A DNA stretch of 64,000 bases from Bordetella parapertussis (GTDB taxonomy: Bacteria > Acidobacteriota > Terriglobia > Bryobacterales > Bryobacteraceae): assembly GCA_943328975.2 (NCBI GenBank), contig CALQCC020000008.1, positions 1 to 64,000 of the forward strand. The letters are read 5' to 3'. Below the pieces are notes generated by a model, which saw only the letters and a list, made by a program, of their open reading frames with translations, was not told the origin of the DNA and ran no database searches. Position numbers and translations under genes: made by a program. Below, one piece after another: positions 33,411-42,190 of this stretch; the first letter of the stretch is position 1, and every line of letters starts with the position of its first letter.

Positions 33411-34292
33411 CTAAAGCACAAGAACTGGATGATACAGATTCGGCATGCGAGCTTCGCCGACTGCGATCAAATCGCCTTTTGAGTTTAACGCCTTGACGTA
33501 ACGCGCGGTGCCGGTGGCGCCAAAGGGCGAGGTGCGGAACGCTCGGCCGTTACGGATCTGCGCGACCGTGACGTCGTCCACTTGTTCGGAAGGGAAGTCG
33601 GGGAGCAGACGCGCGGCTGGGATCACCATTTCGTTGAAGCGACCTGCTAACGAAAGTTGTTCGATCTCCTGCAGCGTGTGCGCGTCCTCGATCTTGAAGT
33701 CTCCCGACATGGTGCGACGCAACGCGTTCAGATGCGCCCCGCAGCCGAGGGCTTGGCCCAGGTCGTGCGCAATGCTGCGGATGTAGGTCCCCGAGGAACA
33801 GTGCACGCGAATGCGCGCCTCATTGCCTTCGATGGAGAGCAAGTCGAGCGCGTAGATTTCGATGTCGACGGGCTTCAATTCCACCGGCAGATTCTTGCGC
33901 GCCAGTTCGTAGGCGGGGCGGCCGCCGATCTTTTTTGCCGAGACGGCCGGTGGTATCTGCGACAAGGGACCGCGGAAGCGCGCGAGAATTGGTTCCAACT
34001 GCGCTGCTGTGATGGTGACGATTTGCTCCGGACTTGTCGGTTGTCCATCGGCATCGTAACTGTCGGTAGAAAAGCCGAAGTGCACCACGCCCTCGTACAT
34101 CTTGTCGTTCTTGGTGTAGAACTGGGCGAGGCGTGTCGCTTTCCCGATGACCAAAGGCAGCACGCCCGTGGCCGCAGGGTCCAGCGTTCCCAGATGTCCC
34201 ACCTTGCGCGTGCCCGCCCAGCGGCGCATCTTGTTTACAACGTCATGCGAGGTCCACTCGCGGGGTTTATCGACTATGATGACTCCGTCCAC
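33411..34292 (-). CDS. truB: tRNA pseudouridine-55 synthase TruB
   Basis: 293 residues. It opens MDGVIIVDKPREWTSHDVV and contains the catalytic motif KVGHLGTLDPAATGVLPL with Asp38. The KIGGRPAYELAR and CSSGTYIRSIAHDLG segments are conserved. It makes pseudouridine 55 in the T-arm of tRNAs. In many bacteria truB follows rbfA; here no rbfA is present, and the gene is divergent from a YfiT-like gene, 43 nt apart. Confidence 0.96.
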   Translation of the reverse strand: MDGVIIVDKPREWTSHDVVNKMRRWAGTRKVGHLGTLDPAATGVLPLVIGKATRLAQFYTKNDKMYEGVVHFGFSTDSYDADGQPTSPEQIVTITAAQLEPILARFRGPLSQIPPAVSAKKIGGRPAYELARKNLPVELKPVDIEIYALDLLSIEGNEARIRVHCSSGTYIRSIAHDLGQALGCGAHLNALRRTMSGDFKIEDAHTLQEIEQLSLAGRFNEMVIPAARLLPDFPSEQVDDVTVAQIRNGRAFRTSPFGATGTARYVKALNSKGDLIAVGEARMPNLYHPVLVL

Positions 34293-34335
34293 TCAAGTCA
34301 CTGTAGCAGCACGCTACGATATCAGAAAGAATGTT

Positions 34336-34863
34336 ATGACTGATTTGCGTTATCCGATCGGACACGAAACGATACCCGAGTCGAGCACGGCGGAGGAACG
34401 CGTGTTGTGGATGGACGCAGTTGCGGCAACTCCTGGGGCATTGCGGGCTGCGGTTCACGGGTTGTCAGACGAACAACTGGAGACACCGTATCGCGATGGC
34501 GGTTGGACAATTCGGCAGGTAGTCCATCACGTGGCGGATAGTCACATGAACGCCTACATTCGGGCGAAGCTGGCGCTCACGGAGGATGAACCTGTGATCA
34601 AGCCCTACGACGAGGCGCGATGGGCGGAATTGGCGGATGGACGATTTGAGAACGTCGCGATCTCGCTCGTCTTGCTGGATACGTTACACACGCGATGGGT
34701 GCTGCTGATGCAATCCTTGACGGAGTCGCAGTGGCAGCGCAAGTTCATTCACCCCGAGAAAGGCCCGGTCAGGCTGGATCAACAACTCGCGTCGTATGCG
34801 TGGCACGGGCGGCACCACGTCGCGCACATTACGGCTCTACGGGCTCGGATGGGGTGGCGTTAG
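34336..34863 (+). CDS. YfiT-like putative metal-dependent hydrolase/thiol transferase (DinB superfamily)
   Basis: 175 residues opening DLRYPIGHETIPESSTAEER, the N-terminus typical of Bacillus YfiT/BstA. Metal-binding histidines lie in DGGWTIRQVVHHVADSHMN (about 55-73) and AWHGRHHVAHI (about 156-166). BstA in Bacillus is a bacillithiol transferase; many acidobacteria carry relatives. ATG at 34336 gives the exact family N-terminus, so the longer upstream reading frame, which lies opposite truB, is not coding. The 3' end overlaps the convergent SPOR gene by 35 nt. Confidence 0.88.
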   Translation: MTDLRYPIGHETIPESSTAEERVLWMDAVAATPGALRAAVHGLSDEQLETPYRDGGWTIRQVVHHVADSHMNAYIRAKLALTEDEPVIKPYDEARWAELADGRFENVAISLVLLDTLHTRWVLLMQSLTESQWQRKFIHPEKGPVRLDQQLASYAWHGRHHVAHITALRARMGWR

Positions 34864-35422
34864 CTCCGCCCTCGTACTTGCGTGAGAAGGTGTCGAGTCC
34901 CATGGAGACAAACAGTCCTTTGGCGGCCTGATACTCAGCTTGATTCTGAAACGGACCGACCAGCACGCGGAAGACGTTGGGGTTGGTTCCGCTTGCGGCG
35001 AAGGCAGGGAAGCCGACTTTGCGTGCTCCATGCACCATGAGGACCGCGAAGCCTCGTTCGACGGAGCCGAGTTGGAGATAGAGATGGTCTTTTTCGGGAA
35101 TGCCGAAAAGAGGTGCCTCGGGCAGCGGTGTTGCGCTCTTGACGGTGACTACGGGTTGCACGGTGGGCACCGGGGCGGCGACGGACGCGGGCTTTTCGGA
35201 CGCCGGCGCCGAAGATTTCCCCACCATGTAGGCGATGCCGGTGAAGGCCGCTAGTACGGTCAGAACAACCAGGCTGACGCTCGCGATCTGGCGGCGGCCT
35301 AGGACGAATTCGAACTCTGAGGGCTCGGCTGTTTCAACGGGTGCTGCGAACGGCTCGGTTTCCGAAAGGCTGGCGTTGGGTGCGCCGGGCAACGACGGTT
35401 CGGGGGTGAACATCCTCGACAT
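34829..35422 (-). CDS. SPOR-domain membrane protein
   Basis: 197 residues. A cytoplasmic N-terminus of about 45 residues rich in Pro, Glu and Ala is followed by one membrane helix (about 47-68, SVSLVVLTVLAAFTGIAYMVG), a Pro/Ala/Val linker and a C-terminal SPOR domain (about 112-185; YLQLGSVE, FRVLVGPFQNQAEYQAAKGLF). SPOR domains bind denuded peptidoglycan at the division septum. The single-helix layout matches DedD/FtsN-like proteins. No division gene is close by. Confidence 0.8.
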   Translation of the reverse strand: MSRMFTPEPSLPGAPNASLSETEPFAAPVETAEPSEFEFVLGRRQIASVSLVVLTVLAAFTGIAYMVGKSSAPASEKPASVAAPVPTVQPVVTVKSATPLPEAPLFGIPEKDHLYLQLGSVERGFAVLMVHGARKVGFPAFAASGTNPNVFRVLVGPFQNQAEYQAAKGLFVSMGLDTFSRKYEGGANATPSEPVEP

Positions 35423-35504
35423 AGTGTGGTGACCTGGGAATCCATCGGCGGATGTGCGGGGATTCGGTAGGGGAATTCTACTTAGTGGGGCAGGGACGTA
35501 ACGG

Positions 35505-36011
35505 CTAGCCCCACAATCCAGCGAGTGGCATCTCGATTGTGGGATTCTCAGTCCGCAGGACTCCGTCTTTCACTTCGCGCAGGCCCTCGGCAGCAGTCGC
35601 CACGTAGGCTTGCTTGGTGAACGGGTCCAGGAGCCACACATAGGGCACGCCCATTTGCAGGTAGTCCTGGATACGCACTTCCAGGCGGCTCATGCGGTCT
35701 TCTGGAGAGAGAATCTCGATGCACAGAAGCGGAGGCCTGGTGAGAACTTCTTCGCCCGGATCGCCGATGGTGGCGCAGACGTCGGGAATACGAAATCGGG
35801 AGGGGCTCACGCGCATGCGGATCTCGGTGAATACCTCGATGCCGGCTTTTTCGTATTGCGCTAACAAGTACGCGGTGATTCTCGCCTGCAGCCTTGCGTG
35901 CGTTCGTTCGCCCACGTTGCGCTCCTCGATTTCGCCATCCACGTAGTCGCAGTCCGGCTCATAGGTGCTGGACAAGTATTGAGCGAGCGAAATAGCGGTC
36001 CCGGTGGACAT
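35505..36011 (-). CDS. Uma2-family protein (putative PD-(D/E)xK nuclease fold)
   Basis: 168 residues of the DUF820/Uma2 group: YLSSTYEPDCDYVDGEIEERNVGE at the start, then RIPDVCATIG and CIEILSPEDRMSRLEVRIQDYLQMGVPYVWLLDP. The PDV and EILS segments match the acidic core of a restriction-endonuclease-like fold. The family is expanded in cyanobacteria, chloroflexi and acidobacteria and its function is unproven. A second member lies at 48778-49356. Confidence 0.85.
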   Translation of the reverse strand: MSTGTAISLAQYLSSTYEPDCDYVDGEIEERNVGERTHARLQARITAYLLAQYEKAGIEVFTEIRMRVSPSRFRIPDVCATIGDPGEEVLTRPPLLCIEILSPEDRMSRLEVRIQDYLQMGVPYVWLLDPFTKQAYVATAAEGLREVKDGVLRTENPTIEMPLAGLWG

Positions 36012-36028
36012 GTCTCTAACGTATCACG

Positions 36029-37069
36029 CTACAGATGCCGCTTCAGGAAGCTAATAATCTGGTACCCCGCCATGAACTTAAACGGCGTCTCCCCCAGCGT
36101 GTAATGCCCGCAGGGGAGCACCACAGCCTTGTGCCAGAAGCCTAACTCGCGGGCCTTCTGCACCACCTGTTCCGAAAAGCGCACCGGGAACGTGGTGTCG
36201 TACTTGGCGTACATGAACAACGGCTTCTTGCCCATGCTGCCGTAACGGTCGATGTAATACGGCGGGCTGATGCACTTCCACGAATCGCGGAGCTGGTCCA
36301 GCGTGATCGCCGTTTCGAGGCTCGTCTTGATGTGTTGCGTCGAGAGGCCTTCCCACACTACATCGGCGAAATAGGTTGAGCAGTGATTGAAGACGTTCAC
36401 CTTCAAACGTGGATCATGCGTGCTGGCGAGGAATGCGTAACAACTCCCCAGGCTTGTTCCAACCAGCCCGATGCTTTCGTAGCCTTGCTGCTCCAGCCAG
36501 TCGGCGGCGCTGCGGACGTCGATCACGGCCTGCCGTGTCGCGTGGACCGTGCGCGCTACGTTCGACGATACAGCGTAATCGGCGCGTTGCAGTTCGGGCG
36601 GCATGCGGTAGTCGTGATACGGAAGACTGAGGCGCAGGGCACTGATGCCAAACTTGGCGATCCCGGCGCACAGCGCTCCGTGTTGCTGCAGCGATGCGTT
36701 CCAGTGCGGCAGCACGATGGCGGCCACCTTGCGCTTGCCGGGCTTGTGTTCCGCCGGGAACCACACGCCGTGCACGTGATCGTTTTCCGGAAAGGGGGAC
36801 GGGGCGGCCGTAGTAAATCGCAGCAGATTGTCTTCGAGCGTGAAATCCTTCGGCGTCTCGTAACGGAAAAACTCGTCGGTATTGGCGAGCGCAGCCTGGC
36901 TGAACTCGGTCATGTATTCGTGCGGAGTGTGACCGTTCAGCATCGGAGCTAGCGGGAGGTCACGCGTCCACTCCAAGCCCCAGTCGAAGGGGCGCACCAC
37001 GCGATTCGTGGAAACGGAGCAGAGTTGATTCTCCCAGTTGTTCATCCACCGGGCGTAAGGGTTTGGCAT
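36029..37069 (-). CDS. Alpha/beta hydrolase, ABHD18-like
   Basis: 346 residues with an alpha/beta-hydrolase core. The nucleophile elbow is GLVGTSLGSCYAFLAS with Ser in G-x-S-x-G-like context, the acid probably lies near KYDTTFP and the late histidine in LPCGHYTLGE. VAAIVLPHWNASLQQHGALC, LRLSLPYHDYRMP and the C-terminal FKFMAGYQIISFLKRHL resemble the ABHD18/DUF2048 family. No signal peptide. Substrate unknown. Divergent from the GT39-like gene by 26 nt. Confidence 0.75.
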   Translation of the reverse strand: MPNPYARWMNNWENQLCSVSTNRVVRPFDWGLEWTRDLPLAPMLNGHTPHEYMTEFSQAALANTDEFFRYETPKDFTLEDNLLRFTTAAPSPFPENDHVHGVWFPAEHKPGKRKVAAIVLPHWNASLQQHGALCAGIAKFGISALRLSLPYHDYRMPPELQRADYAVSSNVARTVHATRQAVIDVRSAADWLEQQGYESIGLVGTSLGSCYAFLASTHDPRLKVNVFNHCSTYFADVVWEGLSTQHIKTSLETAITLDQLRDSWKCISPPYYIDRYGSMGKKPLFMYAKYDTTFPVRFSEQVVQKARELGFWHKAVVLPCGHYTLGETPFKFMAGYQIISFLKRHL

Positions 37070-37095
37070 AGCGAGGACTGAACTACCATTGTAAC

Positions 37096-38415
37096 TTGCG
37101 GAACCTTACTGAGTGGCGTTGGGCGATACTTTTTGCATTGTTGCGAACGGGGCTGTGCGGCTATCGCGCCGTCACCCAGTCGATCGTCCACGACGAAGCC
37201 TTCGGATTCCTCAGGTATCTCAACGGTCCGTGGTCGGATTTGTGGTCGCCGTTGTACGACGCCAACAATCACGTGCTCTACATGGTGCTGGCCAAGTGCT
37301 CTGTGCTGGTGTTCGGGGTTTCCGAAGCCTCGCTGCGCCTGCCAAGCGTGCTGGGCGGGCTGGCCATGATGCTTGGAATCTTTCGCGTGCTGGAGCCGTA
37401 CCGCAGCCGCTGGGTCCGCTGGCTAGCGTATCTGGCGCTGGGGTTGCATCCGCTGCTGCTCGATTTTTCGGTCGCCGCGCGCGGGTATGGACTGGGGCTC
37501 GCGTTTCTCGTATGGGCGATCGACGCGATCCAGCGGGACCGGCCGGGGCGGGGAGGCGTACTGCTTGGCTTAGGGATCGCGGCGAATCTCACGATTGCGT
37601 TCCCGATGTTGGCTCTGGCCCTCGTGGCAGGGCGGCGGGCACCTGCGATCCTGGCCCCGGCACTGGGAATCGCCGCAGTGATCTGTGCGTATCCGATGCG
37701 CGGAGCACACCTCAGCCACTTCTATGTGGGCCTGCCCACTTTGGATCGCTCGCTCACGGATCTGGTCTACACCTCCACGCGCGTCGTGGGAAGGTCTGCA
37801 GGACTGTTCGGTTCAGAGGATGTCGCGAGGTGGATCGCGCGCCTTGGCCTGCCGGTTTGGTTGATCAGCGGAGTCGTAATGTGGCGCGGCCGACCGCTGG
37901 TGCCGCTGGCGCTCGCGGTATCAGCGCTGGGTGTCGTAGTTGCGCACTGGCTGTTCGGCTTGCAGTATCCAGTGGACCGCACAGGACTCTACCTCGTAAT
38001 CCTGGCTGGAATCACGTGGGCGGTGCTCACCGATCTTGCCGCCCATCGTGTGCTGCGGGCCGCGCAGATCATGATCGCCACCGCGTTCTTGGTGCAGTTC
38101 ACGACCCAATTGCAAACCCACACCTTCCGAGTGTGGCCGTTCAACGCGGCCTCGAAGCAAATCGCGCTCCGGTTGCGTGACGAATGCGCGGGCAGGGCTC
38201 CGCTGAGCGTGTCGGTCAGTACCTATTTCTCCGATCAGCCCAGCCTGGAGTTTTATCGCACGCAATACGCGATTACGTGCCTGAAACCAATGGAGCGATT
38301 GGACGACCCAAACCTCACCGGTTACGACTACTACGTCGTGAATCCCGAGAAGCCCGCTCAGGGCAAACAGGTGTTGTACGCCGACCCCGTGTCGGGATCG
38401 GCGTTGGCGCGTTAA
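37096..38415 (+). CDS. Polytopic membrane protein, GT39/PMT_2-like glycosyltransferase
   Basis: 439 residues with about ten hydrophobic segments and a soluble C-terminal part of about 85 residues. The first periplasmic loop has SIVHDEAFGFLRYL and NNHVLYMVLAKCSVLVFGVSEASLRLPSVLGGLAM, matching the acidic DE motif and following segment of PMT/ArnT-type enzymes, which transfer sugars from polyprenyl phosphates at the outer face of the membrane. Acceptor and sugar are unknown. The start codon appears to be TTG at 37096, because an ATG near the N-terminus is lacking. Confidence 0.72.
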   Translation: MRNLTEWRWAILFALLRTGLCGYRAVTQSIVHDEAFGFLRYLNGPWSDLWSPLYDANNHVLYMVLAKCSVLVFGVSEASLRLPSVLGGLAMMLGIFRVLEPYRSRWVRWLAYLALGLHPLLLDFSVAARGYGLGLAFLVWAIDAIQRDRPGRGGVLLGLGIAANLTIAFPMLALALVAGRRAPAILAPALGIAAVICAYPMRGAHLSHFYVGLPTLDRSLTDLVYTSTRVVGRSAGLFGSEDVARWIARLGLPVWLISGVVMWRGRPLVPLALAVSALGVVVAHWLFGLQYPVDRTGLYLVILAGITWAVLTDLAAHRVLRAAQIMIATAFLVQFTTQLQTHTFRVWPFNAASKQIALRLRDECAGRAPLSVSVSTYFSDQPSLEFYRTQYAITCLKPMERLDDPNLTGYDYYVVNPEKPAQGKQVLYADPVSGSALAR

Positions 38416-38418
38416 GAA

Positions 38419-41400
38419 CTACTTGGTCGCGATGGTCGTGACCAGACCGTTGGTTACCTGCAGGAGTTGGTCCAGACCCAAGGTGCCGGTACCACCGATG
38501 TTGCTGGGAATGTCACGCATGCGCACGAGGATGGAGACCTTCGGGCCTGGGACCGGAGCGCCCGCTTCGCCGTTCTTCGGCATACGAACGTTGATCTGCC
38601 ACAGACCGGGGAATTCGGGAGAGAGTCCAGAGTAAAGAATCTTCTCCGGCGGGACTCTGTAGGTCCCTCCGATGATGATGTCGGGCTTCACATCGGTTTC
38701 GAGTGCGCGTCCGGCGGCCACACCGTCGGCAGGGGCATTGTCCAGATGGCCGAAACCGGTCATCCAGATGGTCAACACCTGATCCTGGCCGATGCGGTTC
38801 GTCGAACCGTTGCGAGTGCCGTCTTCATTGGTCGCCGCGATCTGTCCCGTGCCCTGCGCGTTATCCGTGAAAAAGCCAGGAGCCGCCGGGCCCATCGCGA
38901 AGTTGCCCGCCGCGATGATCTCCCCGGTTGCCGGGCGCGTGATCAAATACTCGACGTCGCTTCCAGAGCTCGGCGCATTATTGGGGACCAGGAAGAAGAT
39001 GGCCGGGAAGGGACTGGTCTGTAACTTCCAGAGAGCCGCCGGTATGCCGTTGACTAACAACTGCAGTCCCCCTAACGTCTTGGGGAAGGGCGGAGCGGCC
39101 TCGGCAGCGGTGAAATCGAAATCCTTGCCCAGCCGGGCGACCAGCGCATACATGCCCGGGGTGAGCGTATTGCCCAAGTTGGAGCCTGACGCGTAGGTGG
39201 CGGCGTGCCGGTATCCGAGGCGCGCATAGAAGAAGGTCATGCGATTGGCGGCCTCGGCGGCGATGATGTTGTCGAACGAATCGAGTGCGATTCCCATAGG
39301 GCCGGCTGCGGAAACCACGGCAGTCGCATTAGGATTGGTCACCAACTGGCTGAAGTCAGGGAACCGGTAGACCTGGTTGGCTCCATAGGCCGCGACCCAC
39401 AGTTCACCCGAGTTCGGGCTGACCGCGACGCCTTCCGGCGAACTCAAGTTCGGGATCGATGTACCAGTGGCGCCGTTGGCCGTGGTAGAAGTGCTGGAGT
39501 AAACGATCACGCGGTTGTTGGATGCGTCGGCCACATAGAGGCGATCCGAGGTATCCACGGCGAGACCGCGCGGTTGGTTCAAGCCATTCGCGCTGCTCGA
39601 CGCCGCGATGGCGCTAAAGTTCTGTTGCCCCAGCACCGCTCGTGCCGGTTGTCCGTTGTTGAAATCCGAACCGCTCTTGTGGAACAGCAGGACGCGATTG
39701 TGGACGAGGTCCGACGCGGCCACGTCGCCATTGTTGAACACGGCCACACCCACGGGGGCGGCCATCGTGTTCGAACTTGCGTCGGTGATCCGGCTGGAAA
39801 ACCCGTTTTGACCCAATACCAAATTCGCGCGTGGGGCAGTTCCAGCGGGTTGATTGAAGGGGTTCGGGAAGCGCAACACCCGAGCGTTCCCGGTATCGGC
39901 GACCCACACATTTCCTGCTGAGTCTACCGATACCCCGGAAGGCGTGAACAGTCCCTGATCGGTAGGTATCAGGGCGTCATACGATGGATAGTTGATGCCG
40001 GTGTGAAACCGGTCCTGCTGGCCGATGACGAGGTCGGCCTCCTTGGTGAGTGCCGTTCTGCTGTCGGTGCCAACGGTGCGGACGTCTCTAAAAGCCAGGA
40101 CGCGGTTGTTTAGGCTGTCGGCAATGTAGAGGCGATTGGGGGTCGAATTGCGGTCCACCGCGATGGCGCTGCCTCGATAGCCAGGGCTGGCAATATTGAG
40201 TTCGCGGCCATCCACTTCATTGGGTGCGTTAAGGTCGTAGTCGAGCTGTCCCAGCACTCTTGTGGCTACCGGGAAATTGAGGGCTCCCGATTGAGCAAAC
40301 ACGATGATGCGATTGTTGCCGGTATCGGCGATCCACATTTCGTTATTGAAGAAAGTGCCGAAGGTGGGGGAAGAGAATGTGTTGGTCCCCGGTCGGCTGA
40401 CTCCGTTGCCGCGATTGATACCGCCCTCCAGGTTGGTGTTTTGGCCATAGACTCCGAGGATCGGAGGGGAAAGGACGTCGGTGGTTACGGCGGGCCATGT
40501 GTCGGGACTACCGTAACGAACAATGCGATTCGCAACGTTATCGCAAACGAACACGACAGTGCCCAACGTAAATACGCATTGCGGATTTCCCCCTTGGTTT
40601 CCAACTCGACCGATCGTATAGTCGTTGGGTGCCGGGGGGCGGGGCTGAGTCTGGGTACCCAGGGGGTCGATCCCAAGAATGCGCTTCGCGCCGACGCCGC
40701 TTGCCGGTGCGTCGAAGTAGAGAACACGCAGATAACCGTCCGATACGTAGACGCCGCCGCGATCATCCAGGGCTAAGCCGGTGGGCCGGGAGAATGCGTT
40801 CGCATCGCTCTGCAGATTGCTGATAGCGGCTGCGTCACTGTCAAAGGTCGCTTGACCCAACACCAGGTCGGCGGCAGGTTCGGAGGTTCCCAGTCGAGAC
40901 TTGGGAAAGCGTAAAACGCGGTTATTGAGCGTGTCTGCGACCCAGAGGTTCCCCTGTGCGTCGAAGGCGATGGCGCCGCGAGAGATTCCGCTGTTCCGGT
41001 TGAAGGACAACGTCTTTTCGCTCGGCTTGGTGAGTCCTTCATTGGATTGATTGCCGGAGCCCGGAGTCTTTTGCCCGATGACGAGGTCTGGTGAGACAAA
41101 ATCGCCTTGCTGATCCATGGGGCGGGGGAACCGGACGATCCGATTGTTTCCCGCATCCAACACATAGAGGTTGCCGCTGGAATCGACAGCCAGACCGTTC
41201 GGTAGTAGCAGGCCGGACGAAGTAAGACCAGTACTGGAACCCGGTCCGCCCGGGAAGGAGGAGGAGAAGTCGCGCTGGCCGATCACTTTGTCGGCCTGGT
41301 TGCCCTTCGTCAAATTGGCAGGATTGCGCCAAGCCAGGATCCGGTGGTTGGCGGTATCGGCGACATAAACGATGGCAGGGCTGGAACTGAGATCAAAAGC

Positions 41401-41598
41401 GATCGCAGTGGGGCCACTCAACTCCCGGCCTTCCACTAGATTTGGGGCCGCTGTCTGGACACCGAAGGTCAGTTTGGTGTGTCCAAATTCGCGCGAAGGC
41501 AGCACGTTAATGGTGGGCGAAACCTGCGCTAAAACGGGCAGACAGGCCAACGTCAATGCTAACGGAAAACGTGAAAAAGTCATGTTTGGGGTGCTCAT
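38419..41598 (-). CDS. Large secreted NHL-repeat propeller protein with TIGR03437-like C-terminal domain
   Basis: About 1,060 residues. The signal peptide is MTFSRFPLALTLACLPVLAQ. Around a dozen NHL-like repeats follow to about residue 800, with recurring IVYVADTANHRILAWRNP, NLWVADTLNNRVLRFPKS and VWVADTGNARVLRFPNP, often followed by 'LVIGQ/LVLGQ'. They should form two or more beta-propellers. The last 250 residues match the TIGR03437 domain (QVLTIWMTGFGHLDNAP, ILYSGLSPEFPGLWQINVRMP). ATG at 41598 or 41583 are both possible and each keeps the leader. Probably extracellular; ligand unknown. Related in layout to the gene at the left edge of the window. Its end lies 3 nt from the convergent GT39-like gene. 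Confidence 0.88.
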   Translation of the reverse strand: MSTPNMTFSRFPLALTLACLPVLAQVSPTINVLPSREFGHTKLTFGVQTAAPNLVEGRELSGPTAIAFDLSSSPAIVYVADTANHRILAWRNPANLTKGNQADKVIGQRDFSSSFPGGPGSSTGLTSSGLLLPNGLAVDSSGNLYVLDAGNNRIVRFPRPMDQQGDFVSPDLVIGQKTPGSGNQSNEGLTKPSEKTLSFNRNSGISRGAIAFDAQGNLWVADTLNNRVLRFPKSRLGTSEPAADLVLGQATFDSDAAAISNLQSDANAFSRPTGLALDDRGGVYVSDGYLRVLYFDAPASGVGAKRILGIDPLGTQTQPRPPAPNDYTIGRVGNQGGNPQCVFTLGTVVFVCDNVANRIVRYGSPDTWPAVTTDVLSPPILGVYGQNTNLEGGINRGNGVSRPGTNTFSSPTFGTFFNNEMWIADTGNNRIIVFAQSGALNFPVATRVLGQLDYDLNAPNEVDGRELNIASPGYRGSAIAVDRNSTPNRLYIADSLNNRVLAFRDVRTVGTDSRTALTKEADLVIGQQDRFHTGINYPSYDALIPTDQGLFTPSGVSVDSAGNVWVADTGNARVLRFPNPFNQPAGTAPRANLVLGQNGFSSRITDASSNTMAAPVGVAVFNNGDVAASDLVHNRVLLFHKSGSDFNNGQPARAVLGQQNFSAIAASSSANGLNQPRGLAVDTSDRLYVADASNNRVIVYSSTSTTANGATGTSIPNLSSPEGVAVSPNSGELWVAAYGANQVYRFPDFSQLVTNPNATAVVSAAGPMGIALDSFDNIIAAEAANRMTFFYARLGYRHAATYASGSNLGNTLTPGMYALVARLGKDFDFTAAEAAPPFPKTLGGLQLLVNGIPAALWKLQTSPFPAIFFLVPNNAPSSGSDVEYLITRPATGEIIAAGNFAMGPAAPGFFTDNAQGTGQIAATNEDGTRNGSTNRIGQDQVLTIWMTGFGHLDNAPADGVAAGRALETDVKPDIIIGGTYRVPPEKILYSGLSPEFPGLWQINVRMPKNGEAGAPVPGPKVSILVRMRDIPSNIGGTGTLGLDQLLQVTNGLVTTIATK

Positions 41599-41767
41599 TC
41601 CTGGATGCTCCGGCAGACGCGACGCGGGATGCCGCCTGATGTTTTGAAGATAGCACAGGGTTAACCGCTGCCATGGACTCGTCTGCATCCAAGCGCAACG
41701 TTGTACCATCCTATTAACAGACGTCAGCAGGTGGAACACTCACCCCTCTGCCAGCGTCTAATACAGT

Positions 41768-42190
41768 ATGAAGTACTGGGGCTATCTGGCGGCGAAACTG
41801 GCGGGCGCAAGCCTGCTGCTGTACGGCATCGCGGCGGCGGCGCTGGCTGTGCTGCCCCGGCCCGCACCCATCCGCGGCGTGGTGGACCAGCCTTTCGGAA
41901 CCAATCTGGGCTACACGGTCCTGATCATGATCTACACCGTGGCTTCGGCGATGCTATTGCTCCAGATCATTTTGGATCATCGCTATCGCTGCCGCACCTG
42001 CCTGCGCCGGTTGCGCATGCCTCTGGCGACGGGGTCCTGGACCCAGGTGCTATTGAGCCGTCCACGCACGGAATACATTTGCCCTTTTGGGCACGGTACT
42101 CTAAAGGTGGAAGAGCTCCAGATTACCGGCCACGCCGAACCGGACTGGCAAGCCAACGAAGACATGTGGAAAGAGTTGCTCAAAAAGTGA
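41768..42190 (+). CDS. Hypothetical membrane protein with a CxxC pair
   Basis: 140 residues with two hydrophobic segments (about 7-30 and 48-68). They are followed by a soluble part with CRTCLRRLRMP (Cys pair near 76-79) and a later ICPFGHG (Cys near 101 and His), which together could be a zinc ribbon. I do not recognise the family. It lies directly before the bifunctional PBP gene with no gap, so the two are probably coupled and the protein may act in cell-wall assembly; that is inference. Divergent from the large NHL gene. Confidence 0.65.
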   Translation: MKYWGYLAAKLAGASLLLYGIAAAALAVLPRPAPIRGVVDQPFGTNLGYTVLIMIYTVASAMLLLQIILDHRYRCRTCLRRLRMPLATGSWTQVLLSRPRTEYICPFGHGTLKVEELQITGHAEPDWQANEDMWKELLKK

